Of a stretch of DNA of 64,000 nt, positions 55,860 to 64,000 are shown piece by piece (the stretch's first letter is position 1; the number at the start of each line of letters is the position of its first letter). The notes below the pieces were generated by a model. The model was not told the origin of the DNA. It saw nothing but the letters and a program-made list of their open reading frames with translations, and ran no database searches. Origin of the DNA: Smallanthus sonchifolius. Lineage: Eukaryota > Streptophyta > Magnoliopsida > Asterales > Asteraceae. The stretch lies in contig CM042034.1 of the NCBI GenBank assembly GCA_023525975.1, positions 65,345,279 through 65,409,278 of the forward strand. The letters run 5' to 3'. A program made the position numbers and the translations under genes.

Positions 55860-56640
55860 TCTACTATAAAACTGAACATTTGGAGGCTGGCCTAGTAGTA
55901 AGCGCGCCACGCCCTTACCCGCGTGACGCGTGTTTGAGTCCACGCACCCTAGTGGGCGGTTCTTTCCTTTCATGCTGCCATTTTTTTTATTCTTTTAATC
56001 TTTATAATTAATTTCAGGCATATTTTATTTATTTTTTATAACTTTTAAAATATGATGTTTTACGAAATTTTGAATAGACCGTTATGCCGTGCTTATTTTT
56101 ATCCATTCAAAACCGAGTTTTTGTGATAATTCAGAAGCATCGAAACACGAACATATAAGTCGTCGAAGTTGTTTCCATGTTTCTTTTTTTTTCACTTACA
56201 ACCATCTTTAAAATATGATACTTTATCAAATTTTGGATTTGCTGTTTCAACGGCTTATTTATGTTGGCGTTTTGACGTGAGTTTTTTTCACGGGGTGAAT
56301 CAGTTTTCAGTTCGTCTAAACCGAGCCCTGCAATTTTTAACACACACAAACAATTCACGAGTTACAATTTTGTATCGTTGCCTATAGCGAGTGTGGTTAC
56401 CGTGACGAGCCGAATCTATTATGAGCGAACACCATCATTTTCGGTATTGATATTATCGGAACCCGTATCGGTATTCGGTTTTATGTTTTTCGATGTCACG
56501 AACCGGTAATTTATTTATTTTATTTTTTTTCTTTTTTTATTATTTAGTTTTATGTTTATCTTTTATTAAAAATATTTCTATCGTAACGTCTATGCTTTTA
56601 TTTATATTTTATTAACGATGGATCTGAAACATCTGGTTTT
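55860..56640 (+). mobile_element. Helitron-like element with tRNA-like 5' region
   Basis: Proposed start TCTACTATAAAACTG at 55860, like other Helitron starts here. The body from about 56200 to 56640 matches 6840-7200 in reverse orientation, whose element ends in a hairpin plus CTAG. Its own 3' end was not found. The 5' region contains pol III A- and B-box-like sequence (55888-55941). Confidence 0.45.
55888..55941 (+). other. tRNA-like pol III promoter boxes
   Basis: TGGCCTAGTAGT (55888-55899) fits the A box TRGCNNAGTNGG except at the last base. TGTTTGAGTCC (55931-55941) fits the B box at nine of eleven positions, with normal spacing. It does not fold as a complete tRNA. Possibly a tRNA-derived SINE head. 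Confidence 0.45.
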
Positions 56641-57097
56641 AATAAAAGGGCAACACAAATCGAACAGTCAAAGATGATTAATTTTATTCTCTTTAAATAT
56701 CATTAAATGTCATGTACATGATATTAACAGGTTGACTAACCCATTACCCAGAGTCGTAAGTCTATGATGTGTCATGAGTCATGACTATTAAAATGATTCT
56801 TTTAGGAAGAAGGGGTTACTTTTATAGCGTCTCATATGAATTTATTAATTTGAAGGTTCAAAGAAGATGTGAATGCAGTAGTCTACACGTTATATTATAT
56901 TAATAGCAGGAAAATAACAATATTTGAAGATTTTTAAATGAAATATAAAAAAAAAATTAATGGCACTTAATATCAATGATTTTATAACCAAATCGGTTAT
57001 CATTTATTAAATCAAACGCTTAGTCCGATCCACTAGATTGATCGAACTATTTTGAAAATCACATAATGTCATAAATAATTTAAAATCTATATTTATA
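56641..57097. other. Unassigned AT-rich spacer
   Basis: No coding or element ends recognised. Confidence 0.4.
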
Positions 57098-57509
57098 TCT
57101 ATGTATACTAATAAATAAATGTTTTGAGGTGTCACATGTCATTCTCATGTTTATCCTTAACATTTTTTTCTCATCTCTCTCCTATTTAATTATACAAGTT
57201 TTTATAAAAAAAAATTGTAATTTGTGTTTCCCGCCTCTCTCTCCTATTAAATAGTAATGATTTTTATAATAATTTTTATAAACATTTTTTTAGTAAAAAA
57301 TAGTTTTATTCATAAAACATTTTATAGTTTGAACATTTGTTTCATTCTTTTTATAAAAATATTTTTAAAAAATAACTATATAACGCTTCTAAAATTTGTA
57401 TTAAAAAATTACGTAATATATCAAAAATATGCAATATTAGATTTTTATTACTAAGTATATACAACACTACATTTATTCACCCTGTATAATATACAAGATT
57501 TCTAACTTA
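57098..57509 (+). mobile_element. Short Helitron-like element, unit 1 of a tandem array
   Basis: Starts TCTATGTATACTAATAAAT with a GGTGTCACATGTCATTCTCA block. It ends with ATTCACCCTGTATAATATAC, AAGATTTCTAACTTA, a decayed hairpin terminus. The next unit begins directly. Confidence 0.55.
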
Positions 57510-57874
57510 TCTATACTATATAATAAATAAAGGTTTTTCAATACCACATGCCACCTTCATATTCATTCTTATTATTTTTTTTCTGCTTCTCTCTTTTATT
57601 AAATACACATCTATGTTTTATTAAATACACATCTCTATCTTATTAAATACACATCTATGTTTTATTAATAATAATTTTTTAAAGAAAATATTAATCTTTG
57701 TATTAATAAATCTCTTGACATATTTTGACGAGTGTATGTGTTAATAAATTATATTGTATTTAACGAGTTTATTAAACCCGTATAAAAACGAGTTTTAAAA
57801 AAAAATATTGCTTAATATATAATATTATAATTATATTTATTCAACCCGTGTAACACACGAGATTTTAACATAGT
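57510..57874 (+). mobile_element. Short Helitron-like element, unit 2 of a tandem array
   Basis: Starts TCTATACTATATAATAAATA, followed by a CACATGCCACCTTCAT block related to unit 1. It ends CCCGTGTAACACACGAG, ATTTTAACATAGT; the CGTGT/ACACG hairpin sits close to the end as required for Helitrons. No coding. Confidence 0.65.
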
Positions 57875-58160
57875 ATTATAATAAATGAATAACTATATTT
57901 GCTAAGTGTCGACTTCTGATTAAATCTAGATTTTTGTTTTACACTTTTCTCTTCAATTAAATAATGATGATGTTAAATAATTAAATATCTAACATATATT
58001 CTAATATTTTATTAAAAATTACTAAATCATAAGAAAATTTCAATTATTTCTTAGTTCGCAGATAACTAATAATACCAAACATACAAATCTTAATAAAAAA
58101 TATTGTTTTATAACAAGTTGTATTTATTCAACCCATGTAACATATGAACTTTAACCTAGT
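57875..58160 (+). mobile_element. Short Helitron-like element, unit 3 of a tandem array
   Basis: Begins ATTATAATAAATGAATAAC, a weaker version of the unit starts. It ends CCCATGTAACATATGAAC, TTTAACCTAGT, giving the consensus CTAG-T terminus. No coding. Confidence 0.6.
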
Positions 58161-58690
58161 TATAAATATATAGATAAAGATACATTTAAACAAAATACTA
58201 AACTATTTTAACCTTCTTTGAGAATTTGTAATTTTAATATAACATGATGCCATAAATAAAAGAGTTAATTACAAGGAAGGTCTATGGGATATTGTCAAAT
58301 TGAAATTTTGGGCTATAATTTTAGGGAACTACAAAGTGTGTCCAAAAGTATGCACGAACGTAATAAAAAGATTATCTGAAATAAATGACTGCTAACTTTT
58401 TATATTAAAGTTCCATAAATATCAAAATATCTTACATATTATTAATAATTTTCATAACCAAAACTTGCTGCTTGAGCCACCAATTTCGACGACTTCCACC
58501 ATCTCCGGTCATCTCCTATGCCAACCTCATTTTTCTGGCCACTATCTCCGCCACCGCACCACCTGCCACCCCCAATCTATCTCCCTCTCGGCCTCTCCCT
58601 CTATCACTCGTTGGCCACGCCACCTAATATGGCTCCACCAACATAATATGTAAATCGTCAGACCCACCACCACCACCACATCTGGGCTCC
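58161..58690. other. AT-rich spacer with a short CA/CC-rich patch
   Basis: 58465-58680 is CCACC-rich and gives a 62-codon open frame with no conserved motif. No gene is supported. Confidence 0.35.
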
Positions 58691-58789
58691 CTATAACACC
58701 CCAAAATCTAAAAGAAGATAATTCGGAAAATGAGAACAAAAAATAAACCAAAGCCCAAGGGCTAAAAGTGAAGTTTTTGAAAATAGGTC

Positions 58790-58846
58790 GTGACGGACTG
58801 TCACTAAACGGTAATGGTCCGTGTTGAGTCATGACGGACCGTCATG
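58790..58846. repeat. Palindromic U3 repeats
   Basis: CATGACGGACCGTCATG (58830-58846) is a perfect 8-bp palindrome about one central base. GTGACGGACTGTCAC (58790-58804) is a near copy. Weaker copies follow to about 58970 (AACAGTCCGTTAC). Confidence 0.75.
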
Positions 58847-59035
58847 GGTGATGACAGTCCGTGTCGCTAAACCATCTGGCGTTTTAGGGTATGGCTGAAG
58901 GAATGACGCGTGGCTGGTGACCCAGACCCGTAACAGACCATCACAGGGTGTAACAGTCCGTTACATGGTCGGGAAGGGTTTTACCGCCAAGGAAAATTGG
59001 TGACGGACCATTACCTCCGACTCAAGGACTCAACC

Positions 59036-59044
59036 TATAAATAG
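59036..59044 (+). promoter_or_regulatory. TATA box of the LTR
   Basis: TATAAATAG within CAACCTATAAATAGATG, directly before the 68-bp duplicated leader. Confidence 0.6.
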
Positions 59045-59176
59045 ATGTTCTAAGCTCTCATTTAGTCATAAAAGACCGAAATACAGCACCATATCACTGA
59101 GTTCGCTTATAGATGGTTTAAGCTCTCATTTAGTCATAACAGACCGAAAACCATCACCATATCACTGAGTTCGGTT
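59041..59176 (+). repeat. 68-bp tandem duplication after the TATA box
   Basis: ATAGATG, then TAAGCTCTCATTTAGTCATA and CACCATATCACTGAGTTCG, occurs at 59041-59108 and 59109-59176. The duplication copies the region where transcription should start. Confidence 0.85.
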
Positions 59177-59581
59177 AAGCAAGATCAAGTACGATGTATT
59201 ACGAGTGCGGGTCGAATTGTGCGAAGTGTTAAAGCAAGGAAACGAGTGTAACGAAGCCCCAAGGTTATCAGAAGTACACTAAACCTGTAATTAGCCTTAT
59301 TTATCTATGTGACTATTTGCTTTGGGCATACTAATGTACATGTAATAATTATACGTGATAAAGTTATGTGTATGTGATATGTGAAGCACGACAATTGCGT
59401 GATTATATGTTATGATGCATACAGGTGTTTCATGAACATGCTTGATAAATCGGGAAGACTATGGGTCTGTGATACACAAGATCTCAATCTAATGAAAATA
59501 AAAAAAGGGTCGAGCCTACGGGCGGAAGGACCTTACAAATATAAAACGAGAGGCCTTAACCTACGCGGTTCAAGGATCTAG

Positions 59582-59771
59582 TAAATGACGTGACACAGGT
59601 ATTATCCGAAGTGTCACAGGGGCATATGGTGCCTGGAAAATGAATAAATGACGTGACATAGGTAACGTCCGAAGTGTCACGGGAGCCTGTGGTGCCTGGA
59701 AAATGAATGAATGACGTGACACATGTAACGTCTGAAGTGTCACGAGGACTGTGGTGCCTGGAAAAATGAAT
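59582..59771 (+). repeat. 63-bp tandem repeat, three copies
   Basis: Units at 59582, 59645 and 59708, each AATGACGTGACA, then GAAGTGTCAC and GGTGCCTGGAAAA. Exact 63-base spacing. Located in the body of the LTR. Confidence 0.9.
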
Positions 59772-60153
59772 TAAGAGACCAAAGAGTCCCAGAATGGAAA
59801 GGAAATGGTTTTAAACAGACAAAGCTGTATATTAGCTTAAGCTAATGTAGAAACATTTCAAACTATTTTAGTGAAAGGTACTCAGAATGAATGAAGCTTC
59901 CAAGGACATGGCCGGTCGGAGATGGGAATCCCTAAATCTTGTAATATGTATCTCAATCATCGTTTGTAAAACAACATTTTATTTAATATAAAATGCCACT
60001 GTGACTGTGGTGACAAGGAAAGCAACTGAGACCTAAATTCCGCTAAACCGTGATATTTCAAAATAAAGAAAATGGGCGTTTCACTCTTTGGCAACCCCAA
60101 AATCATATCATTTTAAGTACCACTAGATCTGTGAAAACCGCCCCCAACATATC

Positions 60154-61086
60154 TAAGGGTGTTCATCGGGTTTTTTAATCGGGTTTCGGGTTGTTCAGGT
60201 TTTTTGTTACAGTAATCCTACCCGTTTACCGACCCAAATAAGATTCGGGTTAATCAGTTTCGGGTTATTCGGTTTGGGTTAATCGGTATTCGGGTTTCTA
60301 GGTACAAGTCGCAATGCATACTTAACAATTAAATTTAACATGATATTCATTAACTAATAAACACTAAGGGGGTGTTTGGGATTACTTTTCAAACCTACTT
60401 ATTGACTTATTACCTTTTGTAATAAGTCAATAAGTTATAAGTTTGTTTGGATAATTCAAAATAAGATGTAAAATGTGAGATGGAGAAGTTAAAATCCAAA
60501 AGTAAAAAATACTTACTTTTGAAAATGACTTTTGCAAAAGTTATAAGTAGTTTCAAAAAGTAATCTCAAACACCCCTAAATGTCAAATAAAACACTCTTA
60601 ATATGATTTTTCGTTCAAACTCATACAGTAAACACATATATATACTAATAAAAACCAAATAAAATAAGCACAAAACAAAACTATATCAATCAATTGTATA
60701 AACTAGAAATAAAACATTAAACCGTATCAACCTGTAAACTTCTTAACATTCACCACTTTTCAAATTCTCACATTAATGTTCGTTCGTCGTTTATAAGACT
60801 ATATTAAAATAAAGTCAAATAAATAAAACATTAAAAATGGTTAGATATAGATCGAGCTAAGATTATGCATAGATATTAATAATAAAAATACTTTTTTTAT
60901 TAATATTCGGGTTAATCGGGTTAACCCGATTAACCTTTATATAACCCAATTACCAAACCAAATACTATATTCGGATTCATGTTACATCTTAATCGGATTT
61001 GGGTTGTTCGGGTTCCATCTTAATCGGGTTTGAATTGATTCGGATCGGGTTTGATATTCGGGTTTCAGGTAAAATGCACACCCCTA
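60154..61086. mobile_element. Non-autonomous hAT element with perfect TSD
   Basis: Left end TAAGGGTGTTCATCGGGT and right end, complemented, TAGGGGTGTGCATTTTACC. Flanked by a perfect 8-bp TSD AACATATC (60146-60153 and 61087-61094). Subterminal DNA is dense in TCGGGTTTCGGGTT and AATCGGGTT motifs. The centre contains a second MITE (60368-60576). No transposase. Confidence 0.92.
60368..60576. mobile_element. Tourist-like MITE nested in the hAT element
   Basis: Inverted ends GGGGGTGTTTGGGATTACTT and, complemented, GGGGTGTTTGAGATTACTT. Flanked by TAA (60365-60367 and 60577-60579). The GGGTGTTTGG terminus and TAA duplication identify a Tourist-type PIF/Harbinger MITE. An internal inverted repeat of AATAAGTCAATAAG type gives strong folding. 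It inserted after the hAT element. Confidence 0.9.
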
Positions 61087-61189
61087 AACATATCGATGAT
61101 TCAGATCTACAAAGAGGGTGGTATGGTTGTCGATGATTGGCCAGAGAAGAAGAATGACAGAGCAGGATGAGTTACTTATGGGTCAATAC

Positions 61190-61989
61190 TAATGTCACAC
61201 CCCGATAAATGACACACCGGACGTGCGACTCAGATTGGTACATGTTTTGAATAATCATTTTATTGCACAACGAAAATTACATAGTTCTGAGTTTCATGAA
61301 AATTCTCGACTTTTGTAGTCGAGTAACTGCCATTTTCATAAAACATGGGGAATTAAACACCCCTAATAATTTACAACACTTATTCTGAAAATTCAAAGTT
61401 TTGTACTTCGTATTGTAAAATTCAAGTTTACGTTAACCCGCGCGTTATAGTGGGGTGTGATGAATTGTATCTAATTTTTGTATTTGCATTGTTCGAAGAT
61501 AATGGTACTTTTGTTTCCGCATGTTATTGGTTGGAAATATAAATAATGAATGAAAGATTTAAAAGAAAAGAAAGCAAAAATAAGAAAAAGATTTATTTAT
61601 ACTAATAAAGAGTTTCACCTACTAATGATAAAGTTTAAATGAATATTAAGGTATAATCTTCACATTTTTGACAGCAAAAAAACTTGGGTAATCGATTTCA
61701 GTTGTCACAGGTAGTCAATTTGAAATTATTAGATATTTTTTCTTCATGTCTAATGATATGGTTAATCTTGTACCAAATGTTTAAATGTAATATAAAAATT
61801 CGTTTCACTTAAGGTTAAATCACCCTATATAAAGAATATCCACACTATTTAATTCTAAGAGTAAATTACTCTTCAGGATTAATTTTACTTTGTCGGATTA
61901 TTTACTTAGTTTAAAAAATAATAAGAAAAGGCAATAATAATAAGAATAATAATAATAATAGTAGGGCCCACTCACTAAATATAAATAAA
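61190..61989. other. LTR-edge-like sequence and unassigned AT-rich DNA
   Basis: TGTCACACCCCGATAAATGAC at 61191 resembles a gypsy LTR start, and GTGGGGTGTGATG near 61452 resembles the opposite edge in reverse, but no internal or coding sequence confirms an element. An AAT microsatellite-like run is at 61920-61965. Confidence 0.3.
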
Positions 61990-62520
61990 TCTACCACCTA
62001 ACCCACCCTCTCCCCTCGTGCTCATCTCCCCTTCCCCTTGACTTCATCTTGCCGGAAACCCACCATCGCCGCCATCAACACCATATCAAGTCCGGCAACT
62101 CCATCACCACTTAATACCCACCACCTTCGTCAAAACCGGTATCTCTCACCACCACAGATCTCACACAGATCTTCCACCGCCATCTCCTTCCCCAATTAAT
62201 TTCGTCATCTCCGCCAAGGTAGTATTTCAATTGAAGATCCAAACATGTTTGCGGTCCGTTATTGGGAATTTCCGTTTGATTTTTGCGACATGTTTCCATG
62301 TAAAAAGATTTGCGACAGTCTAGCGACAAAAGGAAATTCGCTTTGCGACATCCATTGCAAAATTTTGACGCGTTTGGGATGAAAATGTGCGTAGTGAAAA
62401 TTTGTTATTTACATGGTACTTGATGATGAAGTTTTGTTGTGGTTTTAACCAAGAAACGAAATCATAATCTGCCGCCTCATCTTCTGTTTGTTAAATAGGT
62501 GATGGAAGAGAGAGTTATAG
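61990..62520 (+). other. 5'-UTR-like exon and intron of an unidentified transcript
   Basis: 61990-62219 is CCACC/CTCC-rich like a plant 5' leader and ends CCGCCAAG at a consensus donor GTAGTA (62220). An acceptor-like TTAAATAG precedes GTGATGG at about 62499. GCGACA recurs four times in the presumed intron. No protein could be read downstream: 62500-62870 has only weak open frames. It may be a gene start cut off by rearrangement or a noncoding transcript. Confidence 0.3.
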
Positions 62521-62870
62521 ATCGGTGACGATAACGGTGGCAAATTGCGTTGTTGTTGGAGGAAGTTAGCGGATGGAAATTGTCATGACCGAAGTTTCTG
62601 TGGCGTTGAGGATTATATAAGGTGTGAATCGGGCAAACGACGGGAAAGTTGTAGCGACCGTTGGAGGAGACGCGTCTGAATATTTGGGTTGTGGTTCCAT
62701 GAATAAAGTTTGAGAAGAGTAAAAACACACTACTTCGATAATCGTCAATTCCAATGATAGATGGGATCCAAGTTGCATTTTGAATATAGATATAATATCG
62801 TTTAATAATATCCCGAGCCACGGGAGTCATGCTTCTATGTACTGTAGTCATCACCAGCTGGTCCAAAACT

Positions 62871-63440
62871 GAGTAAGGTATTTTGAAATCTAGGGTATAT
62901 CCTCCCTAAATCACTACCTTACTTTCAAATCTATTAATGATTACCTGAAAATATTTTTGAAAATATACGTCAACGAAAGTTGGTGAATTACATTTACAAG
63001 AAACAAAACATTTTGTAGTATGATATCGTTCAACTCATATAACCATATTTTACGGTAAAATACGCATACTATACCACATTTTATACCCTAACAACTGGAA
63101 TACAAATGGGTAAAACTCCCAGAACTCTAGGTACCCTCCAGTAATGTTATTTCTCGTCAATTTGTATGAAACTAGCTATGCTATAACCTTCGCTATAGCA
63201 TATATATGAATTTGATCAAATCATACGTATAAAAATGGCAAGATACTTCCTGTAAGTTACCTTTGTGCTTAGATGCTTTCAACAATTTCATGCCATTTTG
63301 AAGACATAAAACATTTGTACAGTTTGATAAAAAGTATAAATGTATTCACCTTAATGTTGAGTTCCTAATTGAAAGCAACGCTATCTCGAAGATTTCTCCT
63401 GATACAGTAACACTATGTTAGGTTAGAGTACACCTAACTA
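62871..63440. other. Unassigned spacer
   Basis: No coding or element ends recognised. Confidence 0.4.
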
Positions 63441-63650
63441 ATTATTATTTTGGTTGATATTGACTAACGCTGCCTTGGTTAGGCGTAGATGATCAGTCCA
63501 TGCCTAACTAAAGCTAGGATACCCAATGTCTACCTTAATAATAACCCTAAGGTCTATTATTATCATGGTTGATATTGGCTAACGATGCATTGGTTAAGCA
63601 TGGATGATCAGCCCATGCCTAACTAAAGCTAGGTTACCTGATGTCGTCTA
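63441..63650. repeat. 115-bp tandem duplication
   Basis: ATTATTAT, then GGTTGATATTG, GATGATCAG and CCATGCCTAACTAAAGCTAG, occurs at 63441 and again at 63556 with scattered changes. Confidence 0.8.
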
Positions 63651-64000
63651 GACGATCTATAAAAATAAATATAAAAACCTAACCTAGACTCCTAAGTAAT
63701 AAATGGAACACCCTCTTACTAAACCGCACTAACAGGCAAGTGAACCTATCGAGTGTAGCACAGCTTAATGGTAAACTGGATTATCGAACCCTAGAGACAC
63801 TATGTAACAATACTAGACTCTGACTCGGACTTAAAATTGATTGGTTTGGGGGGTTTACTATACTAAAGATTATCACTAAAGAATGCTATAAACTAAGGAC
63901 GACTCAACTATCAAGAGACAAAAGCTAAGATGAAATCAAGATTAGGAAGAACACTACCTATGTCGGAATGCTACTTGCAAATCACAACTTCTACCGGTTC
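63640..64000 (-). repeat. Start of another LTR of the solo-LTR family (runs off the window)
   Basis: GGCAAGTGAACCTATCGAGTG at 63735 corresponds to GGCAAGTGTACCTGTCGAGTG at 23284, about 90 bases inside the solo LTR end, in the same minus orientation. The inner edge is estimated by that spacing. Whether this is a solo LTR or part of a full element cannot be seen. Confidence 0.5.

Larger units (their letters stand above)
58691..60060 (+). repeat. Gypsy-type LTR (solo or truncated)
   Basis: Starts near TATAACACCCCAAAATC. The U3 part carries palindromes (58790-58930), a TATA box at 59036-59044, a 68-bp tandem duplication just after it, a 63-bp triple repeat at 59582-59771 and a terminal block GGGCGTTTCACTCTTTGGC near 60075. 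There is no PBS, gag or pol next to it. Exact ends and TSD could not be set. Confidence 0.5.

Noticed and set aside
1..64000. CRISPR arrays, bacterial operons or phage-like systems
   Set aside because: No regularly spaced repeats with unique spacers, no Shine-Dalgarno-linked gene sets; splice sites and plant retroelements show a plant nuclear genome.

Overview
This window is nuclear plant DNA, almost certainly from a large, repeat-rich eudicot genome. The retrotransposon types and the satellite-like LTR motifs fit Asteraceae best, but that placement is inference. It is AT-rich and I see no intact host protein-coding gene. Nearly everything recognisable is a transposable element, an element fragment, or a host-gene piece carried inside an element.

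Layout. 1-5419: inner part and 5' LTR of a minus-strand non-autonomous LTR element (copy A), with a solo LTR of another family inside the LTR. 5420-9629: decayed transposon coding remnant, short palindromes, a Helitron end, a minisatellite, and two non-autonomous hAT elements with 8-bp target-site duplications (TSDs). 9630-15883: two degenerate Ty3/gypsy elements joined together (Reina-like pol, then an LTR with gag and protease remnants). 15884-21245: sparse DNA with a short ORF, a hAT MITE and a Harbinger-like MITE. 21246-26630: a probable minus-strand Helitron with a helicase C-terminus, Pumilio exons and other gene pieces, invaded by an LTR element now reduced to a solo LTR. 27035-29894: a full-length but broken hAT element with perfect 8-bp TSDs. 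30002-32240: MITE and LTR scraps. 32241-39667: a hAT-like element containing an internally deleted SIRE-type Ty1/copia with an env-like ORF. 40345-47488: complete copy B of the non-autonomous LTR family (TSD TTTGA). 50148-54945: a nearly full-length Ale-type Ty1/copia with stops, frameshifts and an altered integrase catalytic residue. 54995-58160: Helitron termini, including a head-to-tail array of three short elements. 58690-60060: a gypsy-like LTR. 60154-61086: a hAT MITE with a Tourist-like MITE nested inside. 61990-62520: an untranslated-exon-like stretch. 63640-64000: the start of another LTR of the solo-LTR family.

There are no operons and no cooperating host genes. The elements form nested layers, so relative insertion order can be read directly: LTR in LTR, LTR in Helitron, copia in hAT, MITE in MITE, hAT in minisatellite. 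Most coding breaks whose ancestral codon can be guessed are C-to-T or G-to-A changes, as expected for methylated, silenced elements.

The most unusual items are the gene-carrying Helitron, the non-autonomous LTR family whose small reading frame is kept across both copies, the tandem Helitron array, and recurring palindromes upstream of TATA boxes in the LTRs of two element families.
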